From positions 124,001-188,000 of the forward strand of contig NZ_JHYG01000007.1 of NCBI RefSeq assembly GCF_000687875.1: a DNA stretch of 64,000 nucleotides, read 5' to 3'. This DNA is from Acidocella facilis ATCC 35904. GTDB lineage: Bacteria; Pseudomonadota; Alphaproteobacteria; Acetobacterales; Acetobacteraceae. The notes below the pieces were generated by a model. That model had not been told where the DNA came from and did not search any database. It was given only the letters and a program-made list of their open reading frames with translations. Shown piece by piece: positions 8,853 to 20,689 of the stretch. The position numbers were made by a program, and so were the translations under genes. The first letter of the stretch is position 1. Each line of letters begins with the position of its first letter.

Positions 8853-8862
8853 CAAGCATCAA
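8849..8862. promoter_or_regulatory. FNR box upstream of CBS-BON gene
   Basis: TTGAC-AAGC-ATCAA, nine of ten conserved FNR positions. It overlaps the stop codon of the FNR gene and lies 57 bp before the start of the CBS-BON gene, with room for a promoter. Confidence 0.65.
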
Positions 8863-8918
8863 GGCGCGCGCAAGCGTCTCCTGCCAGGAATAAGGTAGGC
8901 TCTATTCAGGAGGATGCC

Positions 8919-9626
8919 ATGAATGTTTCCGAAGTGATGACGCGCAACGCGCTTTCGGTACAGCCGCGCACCAGTGTTGCGGATGCGGCGCGGATCATGC
9001 TGGCCAACCATGTCAGCGGCCTGCCGGTTCTGGACGAGGCCGGGGTGCTGGTGGGCGTGGTGACGGAGGGGGATCTGCTGCGCCGGGCCGAGATCGGCAC
9101 CGAGGGCAGCCCGGCGGGCTGGCTGAAGGCGTTGCTGCAGCCGGCTTCGGTGGCGGCGGATTATGTCGCCACCCATTCCCGCCATGTCAGCGGGGTAATG
9201 ACGCATAGCCCGATTTTCGCGACGCCAGAAATGTCGCTGGGCGAGGTCGCGCAGATCATGCTGCGCAAGCATATCAAACGCCTGCCGGTGCTGGAGGATG
9301 GCAAGCTGACCGGCGTGGTCAGCCGTGCGGATCTGCTAAAGGCGCTGACCGCGAAGCTGATCGAGACCCACCCGGAAGCGCGGACGGATGCGGAGATTTT
9401 GGCCTATATCAAGGCGGAGATCGCCAAGGCCAACTGGGCGCCGAAAGCTGGCTTGCGGATCAGTGTGAAGGATAGGGTGGTGATGCTGGATGGCACCATT
9501 TTCTCGGATGAGGAGCGCCAGGCGGTGGTCTGCATCGCCGAGAACGCGCCGGGCGTCCAGGATGTGCACGACAAGATGACCTTTGTCGATCCGGGATCGG
9601 GCCTGTCTTTCCCGGCGACGGCCTGA
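8919..9626 (+). CDS. CBS-domain pair with C-terminal BON domain
   Basis: 235 residues, with AGGAGG six bases upstream of the ATG. Two CBS motifs are visible: VMTRNALSVQP...HVSGLPVLDE...GVVTEGDLL (about residues 7-60) and VMTHSPIFATP...HIKRLPVLED...GVVSRADLL (about 95-145). A BON-like domain follows (about 165-230; LRISVKDRVVMLDGTIFSDEE). CBS pairs bind adenine nucleotides, and BON domains bind membranes or phospholipids. The FNR box just upstream suggests a low-oxygen response protein, comparable in architecture to hypoxic-response CBS proteins. The precise role is unknown. Confidence 0.88.
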   Translation: MNVSEVMTRNALSVQPRTSVADAARIMLANHVSGLPVLDEAGVLVGVVTEGDLLRRAEIGTEGSPAGWLKALLQPASVAADYVATHSRHVSGVMTHSPIFATPEMSLGEVAQIMLRKHIKRLPVLEDGKLTGVVSRADLLKALTAKLIETHPEARTDAEILAYIKAEIAKANWAPKAGLRISVKDRVVMLDGTIFSDEERQAVVCIAENAPGVQDVHDKMTFVDPGSGLSFPATA

Positions 9627-9632
9627 AGTTAT

Positions 9633-9676
9633 AAAAGTTTTTGGGGGTGTGGGGACTTTTTCCAAAAAGTCCCCCC
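9633..9676 (+). repeat. T5-A5 apex hairpin repeat, copy A
   Basis: An AAAAGTTTTTGGGGG lead-in is followed by an 11-bp perfect stem, GGGGACTTTTT with AAAAAGTCCCC (9651-9661 with 9664-9674), and a CC loop. It sits just after the CBS-BON stop and before the convergent ccmB. Confidence 0.8.
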
Positions 9677-9697
9677 GTCTTGCTTATTTCATCTTGC

Positions 9698-10342
9698 TTA
9701 TTCCGCCGCGGCGCGCAGCGCCAATCCCGTCCCCAGCGGCGCCAGCGGCAGGGCCGCCAGCAGCATCGCGAAAATCATATAAAACGGCGCCGCCGGATGC
9801 GGGCTGGTCGCGGCGGCGGTGCCGAAGATCAGGCTCGGGATCATCAGCGGCAGCGTGATCAGCGGCATCAAAATCGCCCCGCGCCGCGCCCCGGTGGTGA
9901 GTGCCGCCGCCAGCGTGCCCAGCAGCGAGAAAATCAGCGTCCCCGGCAGCAAGGTTGCCAGCAGCACTGGCAGTTTCTCGCCCGGCAGGCGCAGCATCAC
10001 CGCCAGCGGCCCGGCGATGATCAGCAGCGGCAGCCCGGTGGTCAGCCAGTGCACAATCGCCTTGGCGGCGGCGATCAAGGACGCCGGTTGGCCGGAGAGC
10101 AGCAGCAGGTCCAGCGTGCCATCCTCGAAATCCGGCCCAAACAGCCGTTCCAGCGGCAGCAAGGCCGCCAGCAGCGCGGTCACCCAGACCACGCCCGGGG
10201 CGATGCGGCCCAGCACCACCGGGTCCGGCCCCGCCCCGAAGGCGAACAGCGTACCGGCGATAACGAAAAACAGCAGGGCCGCCATGCTCTCGGCGCCGTG
10301 CCGGATCGAGAGGCGCAGCTCCCGCGCGATCAGCCCGATCAT
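9698..10342 (-). CDS. ccmB: haem exporter membrane protein CcmB
   Basis: 214 residues with six hydrophobic segments. The N-terminal LIARELRLSIRHGAES and internal FEDGTLDLLLLSG are characteristic of CcmB, the membrane part of the CcmAB ABC complex used in system I cytochrome c maturation. Its ATG overlaps the ccmA stop by 4 bp. Other ccm genes are not within the window. The c-type cytochrome near 46 kb would need this pathway. Confidence 0.93.
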   Translation of the reverse strand: MIGLIARELRLSIRHGAESMAALLFFVIAGTLFAFGAGPDPVVLGRIAPGVVWVTALLAALLPLERLFGPDFEDGTLDLLLLSGQPASLIAAAKAIVHWLTTGLPLLIIAGPLAVMLRLPGEKLPVLLATLLPGTLIFSLLGTLAAALTTGARRGAILMPLITLPLMIPSLIFGTAAATSPHPAAPFYMIFAMLLAALPLAPLGTGLALRAAAE

Positions 10343-10905
10343 AGTGCCAGACCCTCAGTGCCGGGCAGCTCGATCGGGGTATGGGTGCTGGCGATGATCA
10401 TGCCGCCTTTCGCGAGCTGGGCGGCGCAGAGCCCGAGAAACTGGTCGATCGAGGCGGCATCGAGTCCCGTGGTTGGCTCATCGAGCAGCCAGAGCGGCTT
10501 CTCCGCCGCCACCACGCGGGCGATGGCAAGCCGGCGCTTCTGCCCGGCGGAGAGGAAACGCGCCGGCAAAGCCTGGAATTTTTCCAACCCCACGGCGGTG
10601 AGCGCGGACGCTGGCACATGCTCGCCGGCGGTCAGCGCCGGTTTCACCGCATCCTGGTGGCCGAGCCAGGCGATGCGCTGGGCATGCGCTTCGCGGTCGG
10701 CGAAGGCGGGCAAAGCGTCCCAGAACAGGTCACCCGCGGCCAAAGGGGTGAGCCCGGCGATGGCGCGCAGCAGGCTGGATTTGCCCGCGCCATTCGCCCC
10801 GCGCAGCAGAAGCATGCCGCCAGGGCGAAGCTCGAAGCTCAGACCCTGCTGAACAAGGCGATCTCCGCGGAAAATGGCGAGTTTTTGGGCAGTGAGCAGG
10901 TGCAA
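10339..10905 (-). CDS. ccmA: haem exporter ATP-binding protein CcmA
   Basis: 188 residues, of usual CcmA size. It has Walker A ([11 protein letters not shown]), the ABC signature ([14 protein letters not shown]) and Walker B ([12 protein letters not shown]). It begins at a TTG preceded by AAGGA. It powers release of CcmE-bound haem during cytochrome c maturation, with CcmB. It is divergent from acnA, leaving about 90 bp for both promoters. Confidence 0.93.
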   Translation of the reverse strand: MHLLTAQKLAIFRGDRLVQQGLSFELRPGGMLLLRGANGAGKSSLLRAIAGLTPLAAGDLFWDALPAFADREAHAQRIAWLGHQDAVKPALTAGEHVPASALTAVGLEKFQALPARFLSAGQKRRLAIARVVAAEKPLWLLDEPTTGLDAASIDQFLGLCAAQLAKGGMIIASTHTPIELPGTEGLAL

Positions 10906-10995
10906 AAATCCTTGGTCACGGAATGGACGGGCGGGTACGGCTATGGTTTAAGCCGGTCCAAATCACAAGCGGCAACTGCAGAAAGGTTGAGCCCC

Positions 10996-13683
<2,688 letters not shown>

Positions 13684-13730
13684 TTTCGCTTCCGGGGCAC
13701 GGCATCAGCCGCTCCCCGGACGTAAAAATT

Positions 13731-13779
13731 CGCAAACGTTTTTGGGTGCAGTCTTTTTTCAGAAAGGCTGCATTCTTTT
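13731..13779 (+). repeat. T5-A5 apex hairpin repeat, copy B
   Basis: AACGTTTTTGGG is followed by an imperfect stem GCAGTCTTTTT/AGAAAGGCTGC (13748-13758 with 13761-13771, with G-T pairs) and then TTCTTTT. A separate TCCGGGG/CCCCGGA hairpin lies at 13691-13720, right after the acnA stop. Confidence 0.65.
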
Positions 13780-13838
13780 GTCCCGAAAACGCCAAAAGCC
13801 CCGGAGGGGCTATGTGTAAGGCTTTGATTTTGAAGAAA

Positions 13839-13913
13839 TGGTGGGCGCGACAGGGATTGAACCTGTGACCCTTCGCGTGTGAAGCGAATGCTCTACCGCT
13901 GAGCTACGCGCCC
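13839..13913 (-). tRNA. tRNA-Val (CAC)
   Basis: On the minus strand, acceptor arms GGGCGCG and CGCGCCC pair. The anticodon loop TTCACAC gives CAC. The T-loop is TTCAATC, and CCA is encoded. Confidence 0.96.
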
Positions 13914-14078
13914 GGTGGGCGGGCTGATAATCTGCCCACAAGGCGCTGTCAATCACCTGACATAAACCATTTTGCGCCAGCCTTTCCGTATATCGCGGGG
14001 ATCTCATGAAGCTTTCAGGGAAAATGTCAGAAAATTGAGGTTTTGCGGTCATCGGGTAGGCATGGAATAGTCGTGGGA

Positions 14079-17000
14079 ATGGTGATGATTTCTTCACATC
14101 TGCCAGCTGACCCCGCCGGACGCGAGGGGGATTGCCTTGGGTTTCTCGCTCATGGCGGCGCAATGGGCGAACTGATCGGTGGATTCGACTGGGCGCGGAC
14201 ATGTCTCGGCCCGGCCGAAGGCTGGTCGGCCGCGTTCAAGGCGCATGTCGCCACCTGCCTGCGGGTGCCGCAGCCGCTTGCGATTCTCGCCGGGCCTGAG
14301 GGGGTGGTGCTGTATAATGATCCCTGCATTCCCTTGATGGCCGCGCGCGGCGTGTCGATGCTGGGCTGGAGCGCGCGCGCCGTCTGGCCGGAACTGGCGG
14401 ATATTGTCAGCCTCAGTCAGTTCGCGGATCAGGGGGCGGGGTTGCAGCCGATGATGGTCGATCTCGGCACCGTGCCCGACCAGGGGAGGCTGAGCGCGAT
14501 GTGCCTGCCCTTGATGGGGGATGCTGGGAAGGTGCTGGCGGTGTTGGCTGTCCTCAAGCTGGGACCGCAGGATGGGGCCGTCCTGCCGTCCGCCCCGACA
14601 CAACTGCCGGCCCTGCGCCGCCTTGCCGAGGCGATGCCGGGCCAGGTCTGGACCGCGCGCCCGGATGGGCGGGTGGATTGGATGAATGACCGGCTGAAGG
14701 CTGCTTTGGCCGCGGATGGCGGCGAGGGTTGGCCTGGTTTGGTGCATGAGGATGATCGCAGCGCCATCGCCCGGCGCTGGGCCGAGGCGGTGGCGGCCGG
14801 CATCCCGTATCAGGCCGAAGCCCGGCTGCGGACGCCCGAAGGCACATATTTCTGGCACCTGATCCACGCCACCCCGATTCGCAGCGCCGGCGGCGCGGTG
14901 GAAGGCTGGGTTGGCAGCAATGTGAACATCCATGCCCGCAAGCTGGCCGAGGCCGAAGCCAGCGAGGCCCGCAACCGGATCTGGACGCTCAGCCGCGTCT
15001 ATATGCTCACCTTCGATTCCCACGGCGTCATCCTGCACAGCAATCCGGCGATCGAGCGTGGGCTGGGCTGGCGCGAGCCGGAGCTGAGCGGGCGCAAGCT
15101 GCGCGCCTGCATCCATCCGCAGGATTACGTGGCGGCCCGCCAGGTCTTTGAGCGGCTGGCCAAGGGGGAGACGATCCAGGGCTTCGAGTGCCGCTGCCTG
15201 ATGAAGGATGGGCATTACCGCGTGGTCGATTGGGAGGTGGTGCCGGATGGCGCGCTGAACCATGCGGTCGGGCGTGACATCACCGACCAGCGTGCCGCCC
15301 TGCGCATGCTGGCGCAAACCTGGGAGCTGTCGCCGGTGATGAAATTCATCACCGGGGCGGAGGGCATCATCGTCACCGTCAACCCCGCCTGGAGCAAGGT
15401 TCTGGGCTGGGATGAGGCGCAGAGCCGCGGGCGGATGCTGCAGGAGCTGGTGATGCCGGAGGATTGGGAACGGCTGCGCCGGCACCTCTATGATCCGGGC
15501 GCGGCGCGGCGCGGCGGCGAGATCAGCGTGGGCATGCGGGCCAGGGAAGGTGGGCGGCGGGAAGTGGTCTGGACCCATGTCGCCGAAGGCGGGCTGCATT
15601 ACGGGTTCGGACGGGACGTGACGGCCGAGCATGAGGCGGCGGCGGCGGCGGCGGCGGCGAGTGCCGAGCGCGAACAGATTTGGGTGTCCGCCAATGATCT
15701 GCTGGCGACGATGACGCCGGATGGCAGGCTGCGTTCGGTCAACCCGTCCTGGCGGCGGCTGCTCGGCTATGAGGAGGCGCGGCTGCTGGCGGCGCCGTTG
15801 CTGGAGTTGGTCCCAGCGGCCGACCAGCCCGCCGCCGCACGCGCCTTACAGGCGCTGCGCGCTGGCCGGCCGGTGCGCGATGCGGAATGGCGGATTCTCG
15901 ACCAGGCGGGGCGCGCCGTGCTGGTTTCCTGGTCGGCGGACCCGCTGGATGGCGCCGTCTATGTTGTCGGGCGCGATGTCAGCGCCCAGCGCGAGGCGGA
16001 AGAGCTGCTGCGCCAATCCCAGAAGATGGAAGCGGTAGGGCAGCTGACCGGCGGCATCGCGCATGATTTCAACAATCTGCTGCAAGGCATCAGCGGCAGC
16101 CTGGAGGTGGTGGGCAAGCGGCTGCAGCGCGGCCAGCATGAGGGGCTGGAACGCTTCATCGAGCTGGCCATGGCCGCCGCGGACCGGGCGGCGGCACTTA
16201 CCCACCGCTTGCTGGCCTTCTCGCGCCGACAGCCGCTCGACCCCAAGCCGGTGTCGGCGAACCCGCTGATCGGCTCGATGGAAATGCTGCTGCGCCGGAC
16301 CTTGGGCGAGGCGGTGGAGCTGCGTCTCGCATTGCAGGATGGGCTGTGGACGACCTTGTGCGACCCCAACCAGCTGGAAAACGCCGTGCTGAACCTGACC
16401 ATCAATGCGCGCGATGCGATGCCGGATGGCGGACGGCTGGTCATCGCCACGAAGAATACCGAGCTGGATGGGGCAGGGCTGGCCCGGCCGGGCGATATCG
16501 CATCCGGCGCCTATGTCTGCATTAGCGTCGCCGATAGCGGGCTCGGCATGGATGCCGCCACCTTGGCGCGGGCGTTCGAGCCGTTTTTCACGACCAAGCC
16601 GCTGGGGCAGGGCACCGGGCTCGGCCTGTCGATGATTTACGGCTTCGCCCGGCAATCTGGCGGTTTTCTGCGGATCGAATCCGAACCCGGTGCCGGCACC
16701 ATCGTGCGGCTCTATCTGCCGCGCTGCCTGGAATGTGACGCCCCCACCGCGCAGGTCGCGCCGGAGCAGATCGCCTACGAGGCGACCGGCGAGAGCGTGC
16801 TGGTGGTCGAGGACGACGCGATGGTGCGCGGCTTGATCGTCGAGGTTCTGGGCACGCTCGGTTATGCCGCGCTGCAGGCCCAGGATGGGCCGCAGGGGCT
16901 GGAAATGCTGCAATCGCGCCGGGCGATCGATCTCTTGATCACCGATATCGGCCTGCCGGGGCTCAATGGCCGGCAGATCGCCGAGGCCGGGCGGCTGCTG

Positions 17001-17156
17001 CGCCCCAATCTGAAGGTGCTGTTCATGACTGGCTATGCCGAGAAAGCGGTGATTCAGGAGGGCGGGCTGGCGCCGGGCATGGAGATCATGGCCAAACCCT
17101 TCACCATGGACGCTTTGGCGGCCCGGCTGCGCGGGATGCTTGGAAACAGCGCTTAA
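14079..17156 (+). CDS. multi-PAS hybrid sensor histidine kinase with receiver domain
   Basis: About 1025 residues from ATG 14079; TTG 14043 and ATG 14085 are alternatives. No membrane helix is seen, so it is probably cytoplasmic. An N-terminal sensor region is followed by four PAS-like units (starting near MPGQVWTARPDGRV, VYMLTFDSHGVIL, VMKFITGAEGIIV and LLATMTPDGRL). An Ala run encoded by GCG repeats precedes the last PAS. The HisKA has His662 in GGIAHDFNNLL, the HATPase has NLTINARDAMPDGG and GTGLGLSMIYGFARQSGG, and a C-terminal REC has Asp956 in LITDIGLPG. This is a typical class of soluble signal integrators; no partner regulator lies nearby. Confidence 0.92.
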   Translation: MVMISSHLPADPAGREGDCLGFLAHGGAMGELIGGFDWARTCLGPAEGWSAAFKAHVATCLRVPQPLAILAGPEGVVLYNDPCIPLMAARGVSMLGWSARAVWPELADIVSLSQFADQGAGLQPMMVDLGTVPDQGRLSAMCLPLMGDAGKVLAVLAVLKLGPQDGAVLPSAPTQLPALRRLAEAMPGQVWTARPDGRVDWMNDRLKAALAADGGEGWPGLVHEDDRSAIARRWAEAVAAGIPYQAEARLRTPEGTYFWHLIHATPIRSAGGAVEGWVGSNVNIHARKLAEAEASEARNRIWTLSRVYMLTFDSHGVILHSNPAIERGLGWREPELSGRKLRACIHPQDYVAARQVFERLAKGETIQGFECRCLMKDGHYRVVDWEVVPDGALNHAVGRDITDQRAALRMLAQTWELSPVMKFITGAEGIIVTVNPAWSKVLGWDEAQSRGRMLQELVMPEDWERLRRHLYDPGAARRGGEISVGMRAREGGRREVVWTHVAEGGLHYGFGRDVTAEHEAAAAAAAASAEREQIWVSANDLLATMTPDGRLRSVNPSWRRLLGYEEARLLAAPLLELVPAADQPAAARALQALRAGRPVRDAEWRILDQAGRAVLVSWSADPLDGAVYVVGRDVSAQREAEELLRQSQKMEAVGQLTGGIAHDFNNLLQGISGSLEVVGKRLQRGQHEGLERFIELAMAAADRAAALTHRLLAFSRRQPLDPKPVSANPLIGSMEMLLRRTLGEAVELRLALQDGLWTTLCDPNQLENAVLNLTINARDAMPDGGRLVIATKNTELDGAGLARPGDIASGAYVCISVADSGLGMDAATLARAFEPFFTTKPLGQGTGLGLSMIYGFARQSGGFLRIESEPGAGTIVRLYLPRCLECDAPTAQVAPEQIAYEATGESVLVVEDDAMVRGLIVEVLGTLGYAALQAQDGPQGLEMLQSRRAIDLLITDIGLPGLNGRQIAEAGRLLRPNLKVLFMTGYAEKAVIQEGGLAPGMEIMAKPFTMDALAARLRGMLGNSA

Positions 17157-17197
17157 CAGCGCTTCCGGCCTGGCGCGGCGGATGCTAAAGCCCGCCC

Positions 17198-17947
17198 ATG
17201 GCTGGACATTCACATGCAAAGAACATCATGCACCGCAAGGGCGCGCAGGACGCCAAGCGGGCCCGGATTTATGCCAAGCTGATCCGCGAGATCACCGTGG
17301 CGGCCAAGGAGGGTCTGCCCGACCCCGCCGCCAATCCCCGCCTGCGCGCGGGCATCGCGGCAGCGCTGAAGCAGAACATGACGCGCGATGCCATCGACCG
17401 CGCGATCAAGAAGGCCTCCGGCGCCGGCGGGACCGAGAATTACGAATCCGTGCGCTATGAGGGCTATGGCCCGTCCGGTGTCGCGATCATCATCGAGGCG
17501 CTGACCGATAACCGCAACCGCACCGCCTCCGTGGTGCGCGCGGCCTTCAATAAATCCGGCGGGGCTCTGGGAGAGACCAATTCCGTCTCCTTCATGTTTA
17601 ACCGCCTGGCCGCGATCCGCTATCCGGCTTCGGCCGCCAGCGCCGATGCGATGCTGGAAGCCGCGATCGAGGCCGGGGCGGATGATGTGGTCTCCGACGA
17701 AGACGGCCACGAGGTGCAGGCGGCGGTGGAGAATTTCTTCGCGGTTCGCGACGCGCTGGCCCAGGCCTTCGGCGATCCGGCGGAGGCCGGCATCGAATGG
17801 CAGCCGAACATGACGGTGACGCTGGACGAGGAAAAAGCCACGAGCGTGCTCAAGCTGATCGATACGCTTGAGGATGATGACGACGTGCAGAATGTTTACG
17901 CCAATTACGAGCTGCCGGACGAGGTTCTGGCGAAGCTCTCGGCGTAA
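17198..17947 (+). CDS. yebC: YebC/PmpR-family protein
   Basis: 249 residues beginning [22 protein letters not shown], the family signature. It contains [12 protein letters not shown] and the [17 protein letters not shown] motif. Long described as a transcriptional regulator; recent work on the family links it to translation of proline-rich stretches. It is the first gene of a group with ruvC-ruvA-ruvB, as in many alphaproteobacteria. The stop overlaps the ruvC start (TAATG). Confidence 0.95.
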   Translation: MAGHSHAKNIMHRKGAQDAKRARIYAKLIREITVAAKEGLPDPAANPRLRAGIAAALKQNMTRDAIDRAIKKASGAGGTENYESVRYEGYGPSGVAIIIEALTDNRNRTASVVRAAFNKSGGALGETNSVSFMFNRLAAIRYPASAASADAMLEAAIEAGADDVVSDEDGHEVQAAVENFFAVRDALAQAFGDPAEAGIEWQPNMTVTLDEEKATSVLKLIDTLEDDDDVQNVYANYELPDEVLAKLSA

Positions 17948-18501
17948 TGGACGCGCGCGGGGATGGTGGGGCGGCCGCGCGCAAAATAACAGGCGGGGCT
18001 GCCAGCGTTCGCATCCTCGGCATCGACCCCGGCCTGCGCTTCACCGGCTGGGGCGTGCTGGAGGCGCAGGGCAACCGGCTGGTGCATGTGGCGGATGGCG
18101 TCATCGCCACTGATGGCGGCGAGGATGTGCCGTTGCGGCTGAAGGATCTGGACGCCAAGCTGGCCGATTTGCTGGCGCGTTTTGCCCCGGATGAGGCGGC
18201 GGTTGAGGAAACCTATGTCAACCGCAACGCCACCGCGACGCTCAAGCTCGGCTATGCGCGCGGCGTGGCGCTGCTGGCCCCGGCACGGGCGGGGATTCCG
18301 GTGTTCGAATATGGCGCCAAGACGGTGAAGATGTCCGTGGTCGGTACCGGCAATGCGGAGAAGGAGCAGGTGGGGCTGATGGTGAAGCGCTTGCTGCCCG
18401 GCTCCACCCAGAAACGCGCCGATGCGGCGGATGCGCTGGCGGTGGCGATCTGCCACGCGCATCGGCGCTCGACCTCGAATGTCTGGAAGAGCCTGTCATG
18501 A
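17947..18501 (+). CDS. ruvC: Holliday junction endonuclease RuvC
   Basis: 184 residues, with a roughly 20-residue N-terminal extension before the usual start [14 protein letters not shown] (catalytic Asp27). The [10 protein letters not shown] acidic motif and the C-terminal [15 protein letters not shown] with two Asp complete the RNase H-like active site. It resolves Holliday junctions moved by RuvAB. It overlaps yebC by 1 bp and ruvA by 4 bp. Confidence 0.96.
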   Translation: MDARGDGGAAARKITGGAASVRILGIDPGLRFTGWGVLEAQGNRLVHVADGVIATDGGEDVPLRLKDLDAKLADLLARFAPDEAAVEETYVNRNATATLKLGYARGVALLAPARAGIPVFEYGAKTVKMSVVGTGNAEKEQVGLMVKRLLPGSTQKRADAADALAVAICHAHRRSTSNVWKSLS

Positions 18502-19091
18502 TCGCGAGGCTGCGCGGCATCGTCGATTCGATCGAGGACGGGCGCTGCGTCATCGATGTGAATGGCGTCGGCTATCTGGTGTTCTGCTCCTCACGCACGC
18601 TGGGCGCGTTGCCGGAGGGGCTGACGACGCTGCTGATCGAGATGCAGGTGCGTGAGGATGCGATCACGCTCTACGGGTTTTTCACTTCGGCCGAGCGGGA
18701 ATGGTTCCGGTTGCTGACCACGGTGCAGGGTGTGGGCGCGAAGGTGGCGCTGGGCATTCTCTCTGCCTTGTCGCCGGACCAGCTGATCGGCGCGATTGCC
18801 GGGCAGGATAAGGGGGCGCTGACCCGGGCGCCGGGTGTGGGACCGAAGCTCGCCATCCGTATTCTCACCGAGTTGCAGAGCAAGGCGGGGGCGATGCCGG
18901 GCGGTGGCGCTGCTGCATTGCCGGCGGCTGTAGTGAAGGGGGCGGCGGGCGATGCGCTCTCGGCGCTCACCAATCTCGGCTATAAACGCCTTGAAGCCGA
19001 AGCCGCGCTGGCGAAAGCGCTGGAGGCGCACGGCGAAGATGCAAGCCTGGATGTGCTCATCCGCGCCGGCCTGAAGGCCTTGGCCAAGTGA
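18498..19091 (+). CDS. ruvA: Holliday junction DNA helicase subunit RuvA
   Basis: 197 residues. It starts [26 protein letters not shown], the OB-fold N-terminus. Helix-hairpin-helix motifs [16 protein letters not shown] and [13 protein letters not shown] follow, then a flexible linker and a C-terminal domain with [15 protein letters not shown] that contacts RuvB. The ATG overlaps the ruvC stop. Confidence 0.96.
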   Translation: MIARLRGIVDSIEDGRCVIDVNGVGYLVFCSSRTLGALPEGLTTLLIEMQVREDAITLYGFFTSAEREWFRLLTTVQGVGAKVALGILSALSPDQLIGAIAGQDKGALTRAPGVGPKLAIRILTELQSKAGAMPGGGAAALPAAVVKGAAGDALSALTNLGYKRLEAEAALAKALEAHGEDASLDVLIRAGLKALAK

Positions 19092-19111
19092 CGGCACTGG
19101 CCCCAAGAATC

Positions 19112-19146
19112 AAAAGTTTTTGGTGCAGCTTTTTTCAAAAAGCTGC
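19112..19146 (+). repeat. T5-A5 apex hairpin repeat, copy C
   Basis: AAAAGTTTTTGG is followed by a perfect 10-bp stem, GCAGCTTTTT with AAAAAGCTGC (19125-19134 with 19137-19146), and a TC loop. It sits between ruvA and ruvB and ends 12 bp before the ruvB ATG. Confidence 0.85.
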
Positions 19147-19158
19147 AAATCCAACCCC

Positions 19159-20187
19159 ATGAGCGACCGCATCACAGCCCCTGAGCGCCTGGCCGACGAT
19201 AGCGGCGAAGCCTCGCTGCGCCCGCAGAGCCTGGAGGATTTCACCGGCCAGGCGGCCAGCCGGGAGAATCTGAAAATCTTCGTCGCCGCCGCGAAATCCC
19301 GTGGCGAGGCGCTGGACCATGTGCTGCTGCACGGCCCGCCGGGCTTGGGCAAGACCACGCTGGCGCAGATCGTGGCCCACGAGATGGGGGTGGGGTTCAA
19401 GACGACCTCCGGCCCGGTGATCCAGAAATCCGGGGATCTCGCCGCCATCCTCACCAATCTGCAGCCCAAGGACGTGCTGTTTATCGATGAGATCCACCGG
19501 CTGCAGCCGGCGATCGAGGAGATCCTCTATCCGGCGATGGAGGATTTCCAGCTCGATCTGATCATCGGCGAAGGCCCGGGGGCGCGCACGGTGCGCATCG
19601 ATCTGCCGCCTTTCACCCTGGTCGGCGCCACAACCCGCGCCGGGCTGCTGGCGACGCCGCTGCGCGACCGCTTCGGGATTCCGCTGCGGCTGGTGTTTTA
19701 TACGCCCGATGAGCTGACCGGCATCGTCATCCGGCTGGCGCAGAAGCTGGGGATGAACCTGTCTTACGAGGGCGCCTACGAGATCGCCCGGCGTTCGCGC
19801 GGCACCCCGCGCATTGCCGGCCGTCTCACCCGCCGGGTGCGGGATTTCGCCACGGCGGCGAATGTTGCGGAAATTTCACAACAGCTCGCGGATGCCGCGC
19901 TGACCCGGCTGGATGTCGACCAGATCGGTCTGGACGCGATGGATATGCGCTATCTGAAACGTCTGGCCGAGCATCATAATGGCGGTCCGGTGGGGGTGGA
20001 AACCCTCGCCGCCGCCCTGGCCGAGGCCCGCGATACGCTGGAAGATGTTGTAGAACCTTATTTGATTCAGGAAGGTTTGCTGCTGCGCACCTCGCGCGGG
20101 CGGATGCTGGGCGAGCCGGGCTGGAAGCATCTGGGGCTTAACCCGCCACGCACTGGGCCGGATCTGCTTGACCTGCTGGACGAGTAA
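19159..20187 (+). CDS. ruvB: Holliday junction branch migration ATPase RuvB
   Basis: 342 residues from ATG 19159 ([11 protein letters not shown]). An in-frame start at 19120 lies inside the hairpin repeat and is rejected. Walker A is [11 protein letters not shown], Walker [10 protein letters not shown] and sensor 1 GATTRAG. The C-terminal winged helix carries [16 protein letters not shown]. Its hexamer drives branch migration with RuvA. Confidence 0.97.
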   Translation: MSDRITAPERLADDSGEASLRPQSLEDFTGQAASRENLKIFVAAAKSRGEALDHVLLHGPPGLGKTTLAQIVAHEMGVGFKTTSGPVIQKSGDLAAILTNLQPKDVLFIDEIHRLQPAIEEILYPAMEDFQLDLIIGEGPGARTVRIDLPPFTLVGATTRAGLLATPLRDRFGIPLRLVFYTPDELTGIVIRLAQKLGMNLSYEGAYEIARRSRGTPRIAGRLTRRVRDFATAANVAEISQQLADAALTRLDVDQIGLDAMDMRYLKRLAEHHNGGPVGVETLAAALAEARDTLEDVVEPYLIQEGLLLRTSRGRMLGEPGWKHLGLNPPRTGPDLLDLLDE

Positions 20188-20280
20188 TCCGCAACCGGAA
20201 CGTGCGTCTGGCGAGATCATTGCGCCGCACTGCCACATTAAAACCTTTTTCAGCTTTAATCATGGGCTTGGAGCAGGATC

Positions 20281-20676
20281 TTGATCTATCGTTACACCAC
20301 GCGCATCTACTACCAGGACACGGATGCCGGGGGCATTGTTTACCATGGGAACTATCTCGCCATCGCCGAGCGCGCCCGCACGGAAGCGCTGCGCGAGATG
20401 GGCGCGCCGCATGCCGAGATGGTGGCGCAATATGGAGTCATGTTTGTGGTGCATCGCGTCAATCTGCTCTATCAGCGCCCCGCAAGGATCGATGAGCTGG
20501 TGAGCGTGGAGACCGAATTCACTGAGATGCGCGGGGCAAGCGTTACACTACGCCAGAAATTCCTGCGAGACAGCGACTCGCTGGCCGTGCTTGAGCTCGG
20601 CCTGGGTTGCGCACGGGTATCCGATGGCCGGGCGACGCGAATTCCGCGCGATTGGGCCGCGCGTCTGAAATTTTGA
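20281..20676 (+). CDS. ybgC: Tol-Pal associated acyl-CoA thioesterase YbgC
   Basis: 131-residue hot-dog thioesterase. The motif YYQDTDAGGIVYHGNYL has the catalytic Asp of the 4-hydroxybenzoyl-CoA thioesterase type. The start is a TTG (20281) with GGAG upstream; no in-frame ATG is available. It leads the tol operon with a 13-bp gap before tolQ, as in most proteobacteria. Confidence 0.93.
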   Translation: MIYRYTTRIYYQDTDAGGIVYHGNYLAIAERARTEALREMGAPHAEMVAQYGVMFVVHRVNLLYQRPARIDELVSVETEFTEMRGASVTLRQKFLRDSDSLAVLELGLGCARVSDGRATRIPRDWAARLKF

Positions 20677-20689
20677 ACGGGGAAAGATA

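Noticed and set aside
15630-15665. GCG microsatellite
   Set aside because: It is in frame and encodes an Ala run between PAS domains. Noted with the kinase but not called as a separate repeat element.
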